DNA from: Ustilaginoidea virens
Taxonomy: Eukaryota; Ascomycota; Sordariomycetes; Hypocreales; Clavicipitaceae
NCBI RefSeq assembly: GCF_000687475.1
Contig: NC_057316.1
Span: 5,084,001 to 5,148,000 of the forward strand
Length of the DNA: 64,000 nt
Direction of reading: 5' to 3'
Translations under genes and position numbers: made by a program
Shown here: one piece after another, positions 1 through 11,282 of the stretch
Numbering within the stretch: position 1 is the first letter of the stretch
Layout of the letters: the number at the start of each line of letters is the position of its first letter
Notes under the pieces: generated by a model
The model's input: the letters and a program-made list of their open reading frames with translations, nothing else
Database searches by the model: none
Told to the model about the DNA's origin: nothing

Positions 1-2029
1 CATCGATAACTATAGGCAGGAAGGAACTCCGTGGGCCGACGGCGTGATTGGTCTGTCGCAGCAGCCCATTCGACCAGGCGAATCCTTCGTATATCGATTC
101 AAAGCCTCTCCGCCAGGCACGCACTGGTACCATTCGCATGAGCGAATGACTCTAGTAGATGGACTTCATGGCGCTTTCTTCATCAGGCAGGTTGGACCCA
201 ATCTCATCTGGTCCACGTGGTGAGCATCATGCTGACTTGTCCGGCCACGGAAACAGACCAAAACGGGACATGAAAGATCTGTGGTCCAAGATTAGCAATG
301 ATCCAAAGGATATCGACGCCATGTCGAAAGCTGCCTTGGACCCCAAGCTAATGGTCCTTTCTGACTGGTCACGCTTCACTTCGGAGGAGTATTGGAAAGC
401 AATTGAAGACTCGAAACTCTTGTTATTGTGCGCATTCTCATTTCCCCGGTAAAAATACGTGAGACTTCAAGATCTGACTGTGTGTCCTGTCGTATAGCTG
501 TGTCGATAGTATCCTGTTGAACGGCCACGGAGAAGTATACTGTCCTCCACAGGAGTTTCTCGTCAATCAAACGCAATGGGGCCCACAACACTTTACATTT
601 CCTGATCAGAACGTCACAGATAAGGGGTAAGTCAAGTTGCTGTTTTGTTCTTTTTTTTTTTTTTGTTCTTTCTTGTTCTTTCTTGTTCTTTCTTGTTCTT
701 TGTTGTTGTTGCTGTTGTTGTCGTCGTTATTTTGTGTGTTTTTGTGTGTGCGTGTCATGGGGAAAACTGTACTAATGGCCTGCTAGATGTTTCCCTGCTG
801 TGGAAGAAGGTATTCAAGGACCCTGGGTCAACCAGAGCCTTCCCGAGAAGATCCCAGCCCATATACAGTCTGGCTGCGTTCCCTCAGCAGGATCCAACTA
901 CACAGTCGAAGTGGATCCGGCAGACGGCTGGGTCAGCATGAACTTCATTGCAGCTGCTTCGAATAAGCAGGTCGATTTCTCCATAGACGAGCACCCCATG
1001 TGGATCTATGAGGTTGATGGCAATTATGTGCAACCTCACAAGTTTGTCGCAGCCGCCATCACAGCAGGCGAAAGGTTCTCCGTCATGGTCAAGCTGGACA
1101 AGCAGCCCGGTCGGTACACGATACGTTTGCCAGATTCTGGAGCGACCCAGGTCATCTCGGGGTTCGCAAACATGGTGTACAAGGGAGCCGAGCATGTGTC
1201 TCCTCCGACGAAACCGTACGTTACGTATGGTGGCCTAAGCGGTCGGCCGGAGACAGATACGGAGAGCTATGCGCCATACAACATCTCGGCTGATTACATG
1301 CCACCCTGGCCTGCAAACCCCCCAGCTGCCACGGCGGATGAAGAGTACCTGCTGGTCATGGGACGCGCGGGATCATCCTTCCAGTACACCATGAACACAA
1401 ATTACCTTTACCCCATGGACTTCAAAGCTGATCGTCCCCTGCTGCACTATCCCAACCAGACAGTAGGCACCGAGGACGAGAAGCTAGTCATCCGCACCAA
1501 GAACGGCTCCTGGGTAGATCTGATTCTCCAGGTAGCTGTCCTACCCGGTGACGGGGCTGCCTTTGAGCACATGATGCACAAGCATGGTAGCAAAACGTGG
1601 AGGATCGGCAACGGAGCCGGCGTGTGGAAATACAAGAGCGTAGCTGAGGCCATTGCCGCCGAGCCCGAGAGCTTCAACCTCAAGGACCCGGGGCTGCGAG
1701 ACTCGTGGTTGACCATGTTCTCCCCCGTGCCTGCCGGCGGCTATTGGAGTGTTTTCAGATACCAGGTGACCAATCCGGGACCCTGGCTTTTCCACTGCCA
1801 CTTCGAGCTGCACGCGATGGGAGGCATGTCCATCGCGCTGCTAGACGGCGTCGACGTGTGGCCACAGGTCCCCGAGGAGTACGCGGTCCGGCACCATCCG
1901 TCCCAAGGTACGCAAACCTTGGCGGCAACTCCCAATGCTTCCAAGCCCTGGTACAATGGGATGTTGAACTTTATGCAGGCTGTGTTGGGGATCCTGCCGG
2001 GACAGGGCTCCGAGGAGCTGCGACGCTGA
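1..2029 (+). CDS. Multicopper oxidase (laccase / ascorbate-oxidase-like), 5' end outside window
   Basis: Copper-dependent oxidase of the laccase/ferroxidase superfamily. It couples one-electron oxidation of a substrate (phenol, ascorbate-like compound or metal; not resolvable here) to reduction of O2 to water, and family members are usually secreted. Suggested exons are 2-186, 257-448, 498-626 and 787-2029, and the reading frame is kept throughout. Visible copper motifs are WYHSH in the first exon, an HxxHxH block (HMMHKHG, near 1569-1587) and the C-terminal [12 protein letters not shown] (near 1795-1830), which supplies T1/T3 ligands. The N-terminal HWHG-type motif and signal peptide lie upstream of the window. 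The first intron appears to be GC-AG: splicing 186 to 257 gives FFIRPKRDMK with a GCTGAC branch site at 231, and no GT donor keeps the frame. The third intron (627-786) is filled with T and TTCTTGTTC repeats. Family call is secure; substrate is unknown. Confidence 0.9.
187..256 (+). other. Probable GC-AG intron in the multicopper oxidase
   Basis: The donor reads AG|GCAGGT and the acceptor AAACAG, with a GCTGAC branch element at 231-236. GT donors at 191, 211, 217 and 220 either leave the wrong phase, create a stop or give an intron under 45 bp. Only the GC donor gives a phase-correct join. Confidence 0.6.
627..786 (+). repeat. T-rich / TTCTTGTTC microsatellite filling an intron
   Basis: This intron of the multicopper oxidase holds a run of about 15 T, several TTCTTGTTC units, then TTG and TGTG repeats, ending at a TAG acceptor at 784-786. 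Confidence 0.8.
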
Positions 2030-2949
2030 ATATGGACATGTGGTGCCCAAGGGCGGCGAGAGAGTAATGTGTAATCTTGGCAAGCGTGGGCCGCCGCCGC
2101 CGTTCAGCATTATGGCAAGCTGGGGAGAGAGAGAAAAGTCATGTTTAGCCCAAGGTACTTGTACTTGTGTTGTATTGTATTGTATTGTATTGTATTGCAT
2201 TGTATTCAGAGGTGTAACCTTAGAGTGTGTAAGCTAGGTACCTAGGTAGACGACATGGCACGACATGGGTAATTTGCATCCACGCGCACCCAAGCAAGCA
2301 GTGAGGATCTTGGCAGGGCCAGCCGCCGCGAGAAGATGACATATGCGGGCGGGAATCCATCAAGGCAAGGTTGCTGCTAGTGCTCCTTGGCGCATGGTTG
2401 TCGTTGTTGTTCCATGGCATTGTAGCATTGCAGTGACAAGGAATTGACGAAGCAACTTTGGGTACTCGGGTACTGAGACGGGGGTGTCGGAAAGCGACTT
2501 ATTTTGGCACAAAAAGAAGAACCTGCCCGCATCGTGGGAATGCGAGAGTCGTCTGGATGATTTGGCCATGGATGAATGGTCCAACCAAAAAGTCAATGGG
2601 CACGGGCACGGGCATCGTGGCAAAAGTCAGGGGCTCGCGACGCTCATTGGTCCAGTCGTTGAGGCGGCAGGGAGCCGCGGGCCCCGCTAAAACCCTCGCT
2701 TGCTGAGTTGTCCGTGCCGTTTCCTATTTCCCCAATCCATGTCTTCTTATTTCCCATATCCCAAGTCCAAGTCCAACTCGTCACCACGTTTCCACCGCCA
2801 CCGCCAGCGGCCGCGACGCCGAGATCCATCCAATCCAGCCTGAAAACCCGAATTCGCCTCCCTCGGGTACGATCGAGATGACTTGACCCGCGTCGCTGCA
2901 ACCTTATTCGAAGCCTCCCCCCCCCTGGCCTCCTTCTCAGTCCTCCGCG
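2030..2949. other. Intergenic, multicopper oxidase to GUP1
   Basis: No supported gene. It contains a (TGTAT) run of seven units at 2171-2205 just after the oxidase, a TAGGTACCTA palindrome at 2235-2244, and a pyrimidine-rich leader before the GUP1 start. Confidence 0.7.
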
Positions 2950-5065
2950 ATGGGTGCCTTCTCCTTCCTTCGCCAGGTCTATGACCTCGACACTCTCGAC
3001 ACTCGTTTCCTCAGCTCGTCCTCCACTCCTTACCAAGCGGTGATTGAAGCGCGAAAGGACCCGCGTGCCGCCAAAGAGGCCGCCAGTAGGGCTCAGGCTC
3101 GCGCCCCTCCGCCGAAATGGCAGACACCCGAGTTCTACCTCTACTACCTGGTGTTTCTTTGGGCTGTTCCTTACATGTTCTGGGTGGCTTACGATGTTTC
3201 ACGGCGTACGTGTTGAAGGGGGACCGTGCGTGCACACTGGATAATCAACGCGGTGGCTAATGATGGCGATAGCTTCCGATCCGCGCTATCACAAGTACGA
3301 ACGCTTCTTGTCCGACGGCTGGATCCCAGGTCGCAAGGTGGACGTCTCCCATGCGCAGTACAACACCTTCCGCGACAACCTGCCATATATGGCTGCCCTG
3401 CTGATCTTTCACCCTATTCTACGAAGACTCTGGAACGCAATCTACAAGCCGGATAACCAGAGAGAAGCCAAGGGCTCGGCGAGGTTGGAACAACGGGCAT
3501 CCTTTGACTTTGCGTTTGCCATGGTGTTCCTCGTCATATTGAACGGCATCTCGGCCGTCAAAGTGCTGGTCATTCTGTGCATCAACTTCCAGATTGGAAG
3601 GAAAGCACCGCGCCGATACGTGCCGATCGCCACCTGGTTCTTCAACATCTCGACTCTTTTCGCAAACGAACTCTGCGAGGGGTACCACCTGCGCAATCTG
3701 GCCGCTTACATCTCACCACCTGTCGGAGGAGCGAGTGCGAGTGGGGAGGTGACGGACTCTCCGCTGATGCGGACGGGCGCGTGGCTCGATGGCTTTGGCG
3801 GCATTATGCCTCGATGGGAGGTGCTCTTCAATATCACTATTCTTCGCTTGATCAGCTACAACATGGATTACTACTGGAGCATCGGGGGCAAGGGCTCAAG
3901 CTCCCTTGAGGTAAGCACTCGGGGGCCGAATCCTCCGCCTCCCAGCATGCTTCAAGCTCTCCCGCCCGCTCGCCCGCTAATGCGCACAAGAAGAAACAGC
4001 TGGACCCGGCAAACCTGTCCGAGCGCGACCGCGTCGCGATATCTGCGGACCCGGCAGACTATTGCTTCCGCAACTACGTCGCCTACGCCGTTTACGCGCC
4101 GCTCTACTTGGCGGGACCGATCCTGACCTTCAACGACTACGTCTCCCAGCAAAAGTACAAGGCTGCCAGCATCGAGCGGCCGCGGACGATCCACTACGGC
4201 GCTCGTTTCTTGCTTGTCCTCGTCGCGATGGAGCTCATCCTGCACTTTGACTACGTGGGCGCGATCAGCATGGCCAGCCCGGTCTGGGGCGACTACACGG
4301 CGGCCCAGCTCAGCCTGCTGTCGTACTTTAACCTGCACATCATCTGGCTCAAGCTGCTGCTGCCTTGGCGTCTGTTCCGTCTCTGGGCGCTGCTGGACGA
4401 CGTAGACCCGCCGGAAAACATGGTCCGCTGCGTGAGCAACAACTACAGCACGCAGCTCTTCTGGCGGGCGTGGCACCGCTCCTACAACCGGTGGCTCATC
4501 CGGTACCTGTACGTGCCGCTGGGCGGCGCGTCCTTTGGCAGCTGGCTCGCTGCTGCTCGGTCGACGCTCACGTACCTGCTCGTGTTTACCTTTGTGGCCC
4601 TGTGGCACGACATTCAGCTGCGACTGCTCATCTGGGGCTGGCTGATTGTCTTGTTCATGATCCCCGAATGGACGGCAGCCTACCTGTTCCCCAAGCGGAG
4701 GTGGGAGAGCAGGCCTACCGAGTACCGCATGCTGTGCTGTGTGGGCGCAGTTGCCAACGTGCTCATGATGATGGCGGCCAACCTGGTTGGGTTCGCGGTT
4801 GGGCTGGATGGATTGCAGAGCATCATAGCAGGGATCCTCCATGACTGGTCTGGTGAGCTTTTACCCCCCCCCCCCTCCCTCTCCTCTCTTTCCACCCTTT
4901 GCTTATCCCTCAGGGCTTGTGCTGTGGGGAGGCTTATGCTAACTCTGTTTGCTGCAAGGCTTCTTGTTTTTAATTGTGGCGTGCGCCTGTTTGTTTGTCG
5001 GTATCCAAGTCATGTTTGAGATACGCGAGTGGGAGAAGCGCAGAGGAGCGACGTTGAAATGCTAG
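2950..5065 (+). CDS. GUP1: Membrane-bound O-acyltransferase, Gup1 family
   Basis: Multi-pass ER membrane acyltransferase. In yeast Gup1 remodels GPI anchors and was first described through glycerol uptake. Exons 2950-3205, 3273-3910, 3991-4852 and 4959-5065 join in frame to 620 aa (yeast Gup1 is about 560). CTAAT or CTAAC branch sites precede each acceptor. MBOAT hallmarks are WHRSYNRW at about residue 459 and LWHDI with the conserved catalytic-type His at about 504. Many hydrophobic segments are visible from about residue 75 to the C terminus. The exon-3 to exon-4 intron carries a C11 run. The gene is convergent with the FAR-17a-like gene, with 172 bp between stops. Start chosen because the ATG opens the typical short soluble N terminus (MGAFSFLRQVYDLDTLDTRF). 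Confidence 0.93.
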
Positions 5066-5237
5066 CGCTGGGAAGTAAGGGAACTGCTGATTTTGCATGA
5101 TTAGGCAGATTTGGCAGACAGGGGAAGGCATGGGGTATCGTGCTATGAAATATACCCTGTCTTGTACGACGCTGCTGTATGTACTCTTGAATATCCGTGA
5201 ATAATGTGCGTTGGTATCTCAGAGAGAGAGAGACGTG

Positions 5238-6184
5238 TCAAGAAAACGCCTGCCCGTCATCCTTTTGCTCGTTGGCACGCATCTCAACATCACACGCCCC
5301 ATGCGCCTCGACAAACTTGCCCTTCATCCCCATCTTGGCCTCGGTAAGCCACCTCCTGAGCCAGATGAGCGCGTAGACGACGCCAAAAGTCACCGCGATG
5401 CCCACGGCAATACCCAAGACATAGGCAGCCACCACGCCCCTCCCGCGGACCGCATCGTGGTCCAGAAAGCTGTACGTGTACCATCCCTGCGTGGCGAGGG
5501 TGAGGAACGCCAGGGCCAGATAGGCCAGCAGGATGGCCAGCAGCCACAGCAGGTGGAGGCAGGGCGGCGGATCCGTCCTGGGGACGAGGATCTCGAAGAG
5601 CGCAAACGCCGCATTCAGGGCGTGCTGGGAGACGTTGCGCCAGGCCTCAAAGTCGGCGGCGAACCAGGGGCCCTTGTGCAGGACGCCCCAGTAGACGACG
5701 GTGACGAGCCACGGCAGGGTGACGACGGTGGTGTAGAGAAGCGAGTGGAGGGCCTGCAGCGGGCGCGGGAAGGCGTCGAGCAGGGGGCGGCCGCGGCGCG
5801 CGTAGGTGAGGGTGTGGACGGCCGCGAAGAGGAAGTAGAAGCCGAGGCCCCAGTAGGTGAGGACGGTGAAGTAGGAGAAGGACCGGCGGGCGGCGGCGCA
5901 GGCGCCCGCGGAGGGGTGGGCGCACAGGTAGCCGAGGACGAAGAAGAGGGTGGTGAAGACGTACAGAGACTGGCTGGTGAGTGAGCGAGCGGGACCGTCT
6001 TTTGGGTTCCGGTTCCTGTTGTCTGTCTGGAGGGGAGAGGGAGGGGGGGGGAAGCAAAACGTACGATGAGAGCGCGGCAGGCGAACAGGGCCCAGGGCGG
6101 GAGGAGCCACGACGTCTCGAAGCGGCGGGACGGATCCCACGGGCGCGAGCTCAAGGCAAAGACGGCTGGGCAGGACACGGCCAT
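5238..6184 (-). CDS. FAR-17a/AIG1-like membrane protein
   Basis: Small polytopic membrane protein of the FAR-17a/AIG1 family. Animal relatives AIG1/ADTRP hydrolyse fatty-acid esters of hydroxy fatty acids; the fungal function is not established. Two exons, 6184-6065 and 5969-5238, join in phase 0 to 283 aa. The donor is GTACGT and the acceptor CCAG, with a 95 bp intron. About six hydrophobic segments are visible, with family-typical blocks such as LTYWGLGFYFLFAAVHTLTY and TQGWYTYSFLDHD. The longer open frame upstream of 5969 is intron plus unspliced leader and should not be read as protein. Very GC-rich coding sequence produces several long shadow frames. Family call is good; role in this organism unknown. 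Confidence 0.85.
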
Positions 6185-7152
6185 TGCTGGGGGGGGATGC
6201 GACCGGACGGGCGGCGTCGAGCGGTCGGTCGGTGGGCGAGCAGAGCAGCCCGTCTTTATGATGAACTTGAAAGCAACGAGGCGCCCACCGACGCCCCGCC
6301 CAGCCACGTGGCTGGCTGCATGTGGGTGTAGCGCCACACATTTGGGCGCCACGTCCGGGCGCCAGGTTCCGACGCCAAGCCACAAATGTTTGCCACGAGG
6401 GTTTCAACTTTGCTGCCGTTTCAGCGTCGACCAGAACCACCAACAGCCATCAGCGTGGGGGAGTGAGCATCATCGGGAACGCTCGCCGTCCGAAACCTGG
6501 CGCCGTCGCCTCTGCCACGGCACTCGAAGAACCTCGCCTCACCCTCCCCCCCCACCCCCGGGCGGGCGTCTTTCTACGGTGGGACAGGACGGCGACCCGA
6601 AAATCAAAAGGGCCCTGCGGGGACTCCCCGACGCAAAGGACGACACGGAGCACTTGAGCTGCTGGTTGCTGCGGACGAGGGCGAGGACGAGGACGAGGAC
6701 GGGAGGGAAAGGTTGCCGACTGCGGGGGCAGATGGGTGGCAGGTCTTGTGCGAGCGGGATGCGGCTGTGATGCCGTCATTGGGTATATCAGAAGCAGACA
6801 ACAGACAACAGCAGACAACAGCAGACAGCAGACAACAGCAGACACCAATGCAGAATCCCATGCATGGCAAACTCGCACAATGCTGACGCGCAGCAACAGG
6901 TAGTCCGGGACAATTCTTGCACAACTCTGCACAATGTAGGTGCTTGATTGACGCCACGACCAAAGAAAGGCCTGTAGCTACCTAGGCTATTCTACATCCA
7001 ACATCCAGTCATCTTGTCATCCCGGACAGCGACAGCCTGCGTCTTTCGTCGCAGGCCTCGCCAGGCCTGCCGGCCCTCGATATCCAACCCCAACTTGGAC
7101 CACGCCTGCTCCGGCACGCGTGAAGCTTGCAGCTACACTTTCAGGCACATCA
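6185..7152. other. Intergenic with CAACAGCAGA repeats
   Basis: No gene supported. An imprecise ACAACAGCAGAC repeat lies at about 6794-6844, and (GAGGAC)n-like purine sequence at about 6675-6700. Confidence 0.6.
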
Positions 7153-7786
7153 TCACCTGTGCCAAATTTGGAATTTGAGAAAGGCAAGCTGCGTCGGCGA
7201 GTAAGTCGCTGTGACGGCTTGATGGCCAGGAATAACAACGACGCGACCGACGTCCGTTTGCGCAACATTCCGAGACTCGGCCACCCGAAGGTTGGGATCA
7301 ACAATGAGGTAGTGGTCGGAATTGGCCTCGGGCCCGAAATACCTGTAGGTGTGCTGGATTCTGCCACCACTCAGGATGTGCTGCGTAATTTCATAATGGC
7401 TGCTATTGTCCCTGAACCTCACCCCGTTTCTGCCCGGGGCTAGGTAGATTATGCTGTTTAACTGCGTCTCAAACTGGAGGCGCGGAACGCTGCGATCCCC
7501 CGGCAAATCCTCCTGACGGATGATGATTAACCGCGGAAGCGGAAGAACGCATGCATCGCTGTGGTTGGCACGCTCCCGCAGCCGGGGGTTGCGACTGACG
7601 CGGAAGATTGTGTCGTCGGTCCCGCAAGCAAGGTCTGCCAGGTTGGCGAGTGCCAGGCAAAGGGTGAGGAAGCTCGTTGCCGAGCGCACTGGTTACAGAT
7701 GAATCAGTCGGTCAAGTTCTCGGCAACTCGTTGCGCCCAGGACTTGTTTCTGTCGGGCGGGCGGGGGACTCACGACAAGACAGCAT
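7153..7786 (-). CDS. Secreted protein of unknown function, 182 aa, tiny first exon
   Basis: I do not recognise this family. The long frame begins with a GTG, so the true start is supplied by a spliced first exon of only 13 nt (7786-7774, reading MLSC plus one base). It is followed by a GTGAGT donor, an 85 bp intron and a CCAG acceptor, then exon 2 at 7688-7153. The product starts MLSCLRSATSFLTLCLALAN, a clear signal peptide probably cut after LACG near residue 27, giving a mature protein of about 155 aa with only one further cysteine. No membrane segment or known motif was found. The sequence is moderately basic, with N-glycosylation-type sites (NHS, NSS). An extra 3' intron cannot be excluded, because another frame stays open to 7017. 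Could be a secreted effector-like protein; that is inference from size and signal only. Confidence 0.6.
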
Positions 7787-8516
7787 CTTGAGCTCTTAAA
7801 CGCAACAGCGATGGTATACGGGGACGGTTTGATGGCCTTTTTTTTTTTTTTTGCTCTTCTTTCTCCTCTGTCGGGGAGCGCAGCCACGAGACCTTTTATA
7901 CCGAAGCGCAGGCCCGGACCGGCATCTCCGGCAAATGTCATGTCCAAGATGGGACGTGCCGGTTTTTACCAAGGTTTGCACTTATCCGCTTGTATTAGCC
8001 GTGCGCAAAGTTTATCGCTCCCCGGTCCCGAACAACCAGCCGGCTGGACATTCTCGCGTCTCCAAGATGCCGGGGTCCTGAATCAAAGACAGTTTCGAGC
8101 ATCTGTTCGCCGCCAACTGAAACGCAGCCTGGGCGTCGCGAATCCCTTGTCGGCCCAGGATGCCAGCTTGAGCCGATCCCCCGGTGCTCGCCAACTCGGC
8201 TCAAGCACCTCGGAGTGCCCGGGGTCTCCGGGCATTCTGGCCACGGCACATGCAGCGTGCTGGGCCTCTGGTCCTCTGGTCCTCGGGCCGCTCCCAAGCT
8301 TTGCAGTATAAAGACGTGCGTGCTGCCCTGCCGTACCGCAAAACCGCCTCTGAAATCCCACCATCACCACCATCGCCACCATCACCACCCTCGCCCCCCT
8401 TCTCCCTCCCATCAGCGAAACCCACACTTTCGCCAGGCTGCGACTCCCCCGGCTTGCTTACTCACCTAGCCCAACACTGTCGCCCGCTCTCCTCACGAAC
8501 CCACCACCAGCCCACG
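7787..8516. other. Divergent spacer between two secreted-protein genes
   Basis: Shared upstream region of the secreted genes at 7153-7786 (minus) and 8517-9123 (plus). It contains a T13 run near 7839, a TATAAA box at 8307-8312 and a CATCACCAC-type repeat at about 8360-8395. No additional gene seen. Confidence 0.6.
8307..8312 (+). promoter_or_regulatory. TATA box of the small secreted gene
   Basis: TATAAA 205 bp upstream of the ATG at 8517, in an otherwise GC-rich pyrimidine-rich leader. Position fits a fungal core promoter with a long 5' UTR. Confidence 0.5.
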
Positions 8517-9123
8517 ATGCTCTCCTCGACACCCTTGCTAGTGGCTGCTCTGGCGTAAGTTGTCGTCCCGACACACAAACGCCCCGTTGCGAACCAACCA
8601 AACACCCACTGACCCGACCCGTTCAACAACAGCGGTGCAGCATTCGGCAAACTCCACACCATCTGCGGTTGCCAGAAGTGGAGCGACGGACCAATGCACA
8701 ACGACGCCACGATTACTCTTGGTAACTCGGGATGCACTCCGTGGGTGTTTGGTGAGCAATAATGAATTCCTCGCCCTCAACCGGACGGACTCGGCGCAAC
8801 CGCCAGCCGATATGCTAACTGCGTGAAGCCCCCGTGAATTTCCAAGGCGTTTCCCAAAACAGCGTTTTCCAAGCCACCGGGCCTGTCCGATTCGAGGGCG
8901 TCTATGTAAGTCCACTACTCGCCTAACAATCAGTCCAACCTCGGGCTTCTTAGTCTCGGATGCTAATGCGCTGAGCAACTAGCTTCAAGACATTGGGGGC
9001 GGCAAGGTCATGGACGGACATACCGTATATAAATACTGCAAGAGAGCTGGTGCAGGGGACTCAGCTTGCTTCGAATGTGGCAGCATCCAGCAAAATGCCA
9101 ATGGCAAGTTCCAATGCAACTAG
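8517..9123 (+). CDS. Small cysteine-containing secreted protein, four exons, 124 aa
   Basis: Unrecognised small secreted protein assembled from four short exons: 8517-8554, 8633-8751, 8829-8905 and 8983-9123. Donors are GTAAGT, GTGAGC and GTAAGT, acceptors all end in AG, and CTAAC/CTAAT branch sites are visible. Phases 2, 1 and 0 are respected, giving 124 aa. The N terminus MLSSTPLLVAALAGAAFG is a signal peptide. The mature part has seven cysteines (TICGC, SGCTPW, YCKRAG, ACFEC, FQCN), so one may be unpaired. The gene has a TATA box and lies head-to-head with another secreted-protein gene. No homologous family is recognised; effector or cell-surface role is only inferred from architecture. 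Confidence 0.75.
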
Positions 9124-11282
9124 GTAGAGGCTGCAGAGGTTTGGTTTTCCCGCAAAGGCCTGGCATGTATGTCCAAGTCGGCCGAGAGGACTGCCACGGG
9201 CGGCAATGTGTGCCTGGGCAGCGGAGGATAGGATGCATGGTTTTGCAAGTCGATAGATTGTAGGATGGCTCTTACCCGAATTACGGATTTTTTTCTTTCA
9301 TTTAACTAGCATTTTTGATTTCCACCTTTTGATTGGAATCACCACGTTGTCGATGCATACATACCACATTGCGTGATTTTATTTCGGGGAACATGACATG
9401 TGATAACGTTGCCGGCTAGATGGAATAAGGCGACCGACTGCGGCCATTCATTCCCTCATGACCGCCGCCGGACTGCTGTACTGAAGCACATTGTCCAGTC
9501 CATGCCGCGTTTATCATGACCGAGGAATATACCTGACGCGCCAACACTCCCGGCCAAGGTGAAGAGGGCCACGGCAAAGGCAAGCGGCCCTAGTGCTGAG
9601 CCTGCGACTTGGTAAGTGGTTGGCAGGGTCTTGAGCGTGTGCGTTTGATTTTAGAAAGGGGGCATCATCCTGTCTTGGCGACTCACCGAAAGCGCGCATC
9701 TTTGAGATTTCTGGTCCGGCAAGATGCAGAGACTGTAAAAACGAGGATTGGTTTTGCAGGATCCCGAGGAGGCCACAGCACGAGCTTATAGAGGACCGCG
9801 ACGTCGATATTAGCACAGTTGGAACTAACCGTATCAAGAGTTGTTCCCCGTTGCATCACATGTTTACACAAGGTAGACTTTACTTCACCACTCAGCATCC
9901 TGAATCAAGGCCTAGCTTTTGCCATGTTTCACCAAGATAATGAAAGCGAATAAAAAGGCTATAACATACTAGTATTTTACCCGGAATTACCGGCGAAATC
10001 CTGCAAAATGCCTGCCGGCCCCGGCATTCGCACCCTCAGCCTCCTTCCCTGGCCCATTTGGGTTTTCAAGGCAGGCTGATCCTGGCCAGTTCGGGCCAGG
10101 GTAATCAACCACGACATCAAACCGGGTTGTTCCGGCGACGGAACCACTTACATCGTCGGTTTAGCGTTCGTCGGTCAAGTCCGACCCGACGAGGTCCAGC
10201 ATGGCCGACTACGGCGACAACCGCAACGCATGGCAGGCCCGATGGACCAGCTGCCGCCGCAGTCATGCTGAATGCTAAACATCTGAACATGCAAGGAAGG
10301 GTTTCTAAGCATGCAATGACCCTAATACTAAAACAGAATATGTCCCTTCGCACATATTCTTCTATAAGCAGTGAACTTCCTTATTTCTACCGCTTTAATC
10401 CTTTAAAGTGTACGAGGTAATTACAGGAAATCGCGCACAAGTAGCCGCAGCATATAAGACGGCAGCACATATGACTCAATCCCCAACTACCCTTTTTTCT
10501 AACTACTTGCCATCGGCGCCTTCAAAGAGCGGATCCTCCGGCCTGCCAATGCCGTCCATCCCTTAATGCTATCTAGATTTGCAGACGGCAACGCAACCAA
10601 GCAACGTCGGTCCGACGCTTATTCCACCCCGACGTGTTGGCGGCGGCCGTGGCATCGGGGCCAGTTCATACCTCGTACCGAATGGGGGTCGGGAGGTATA
10701 ACATGATCAAGAGTCATGTCTGTTCCCCTATAGATAAAAATAGGCCGGATAATGCTATCTCGCATAATCTCCTGACGGATTTGAGACTTGTCAGAGTTGT
10801 CCCTGAAACAATCACCAGTTATGTCTGAGGTCTCCTGAACATTGATATCAACTGGTCGCGCTAGTAATGGATATTTTGCTGAGAGTGTAAAAGTCCATGC
10901 CAGCCCGCCACGGCGGCTTCGTGTTCAAATTTTGGAGTCTGCGTGATTATTTACCTTTACATGAACCGTGTGCAAAGGGTATTTCTATTACAGTTTGCAG
11001 CACGGACTTTACGTGCCACGACTAACAACTTGATGGCCTGAAATAAAGTCCAAGCTTTCAACCTTTTTGCCATTGAGCAGTCCCTGCGGGATTCCGGCAA
11101 AAGGCCGCCATATTGACTGCCTGCCTGCCTTGGCATTCCCGACTCCCTCCCAGTTCTCAGCCTTGACCAACCAACCCCGTGACGTACTGGCAACGGAGAC
11201 ACCGGCAAGCGTTCAGAAGCCCCATCTTCCACGACCCAAACAGTCCATTGTGCCAGCTTGATGCCCCTCCTCCAAGCCCTAC
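9124..11282. other. Gene-free spacer of about 2.2 kb
   Basis: Moderately AT-rich, with no ORF of convincing composition and no splice-linked reading frame found. It could hold decayed sequence, but no recognisable transposon protein or terminal repeat was seen. Confidence 0.5.

Noticed and set aside
5211..5984. 257-codon plus-strand frame opposite the FAR-17a-like gene
   Set aside because: Composition is repetitive Glu/Gly/Val/Arg from antisense of hydrophobic codons; no domain.
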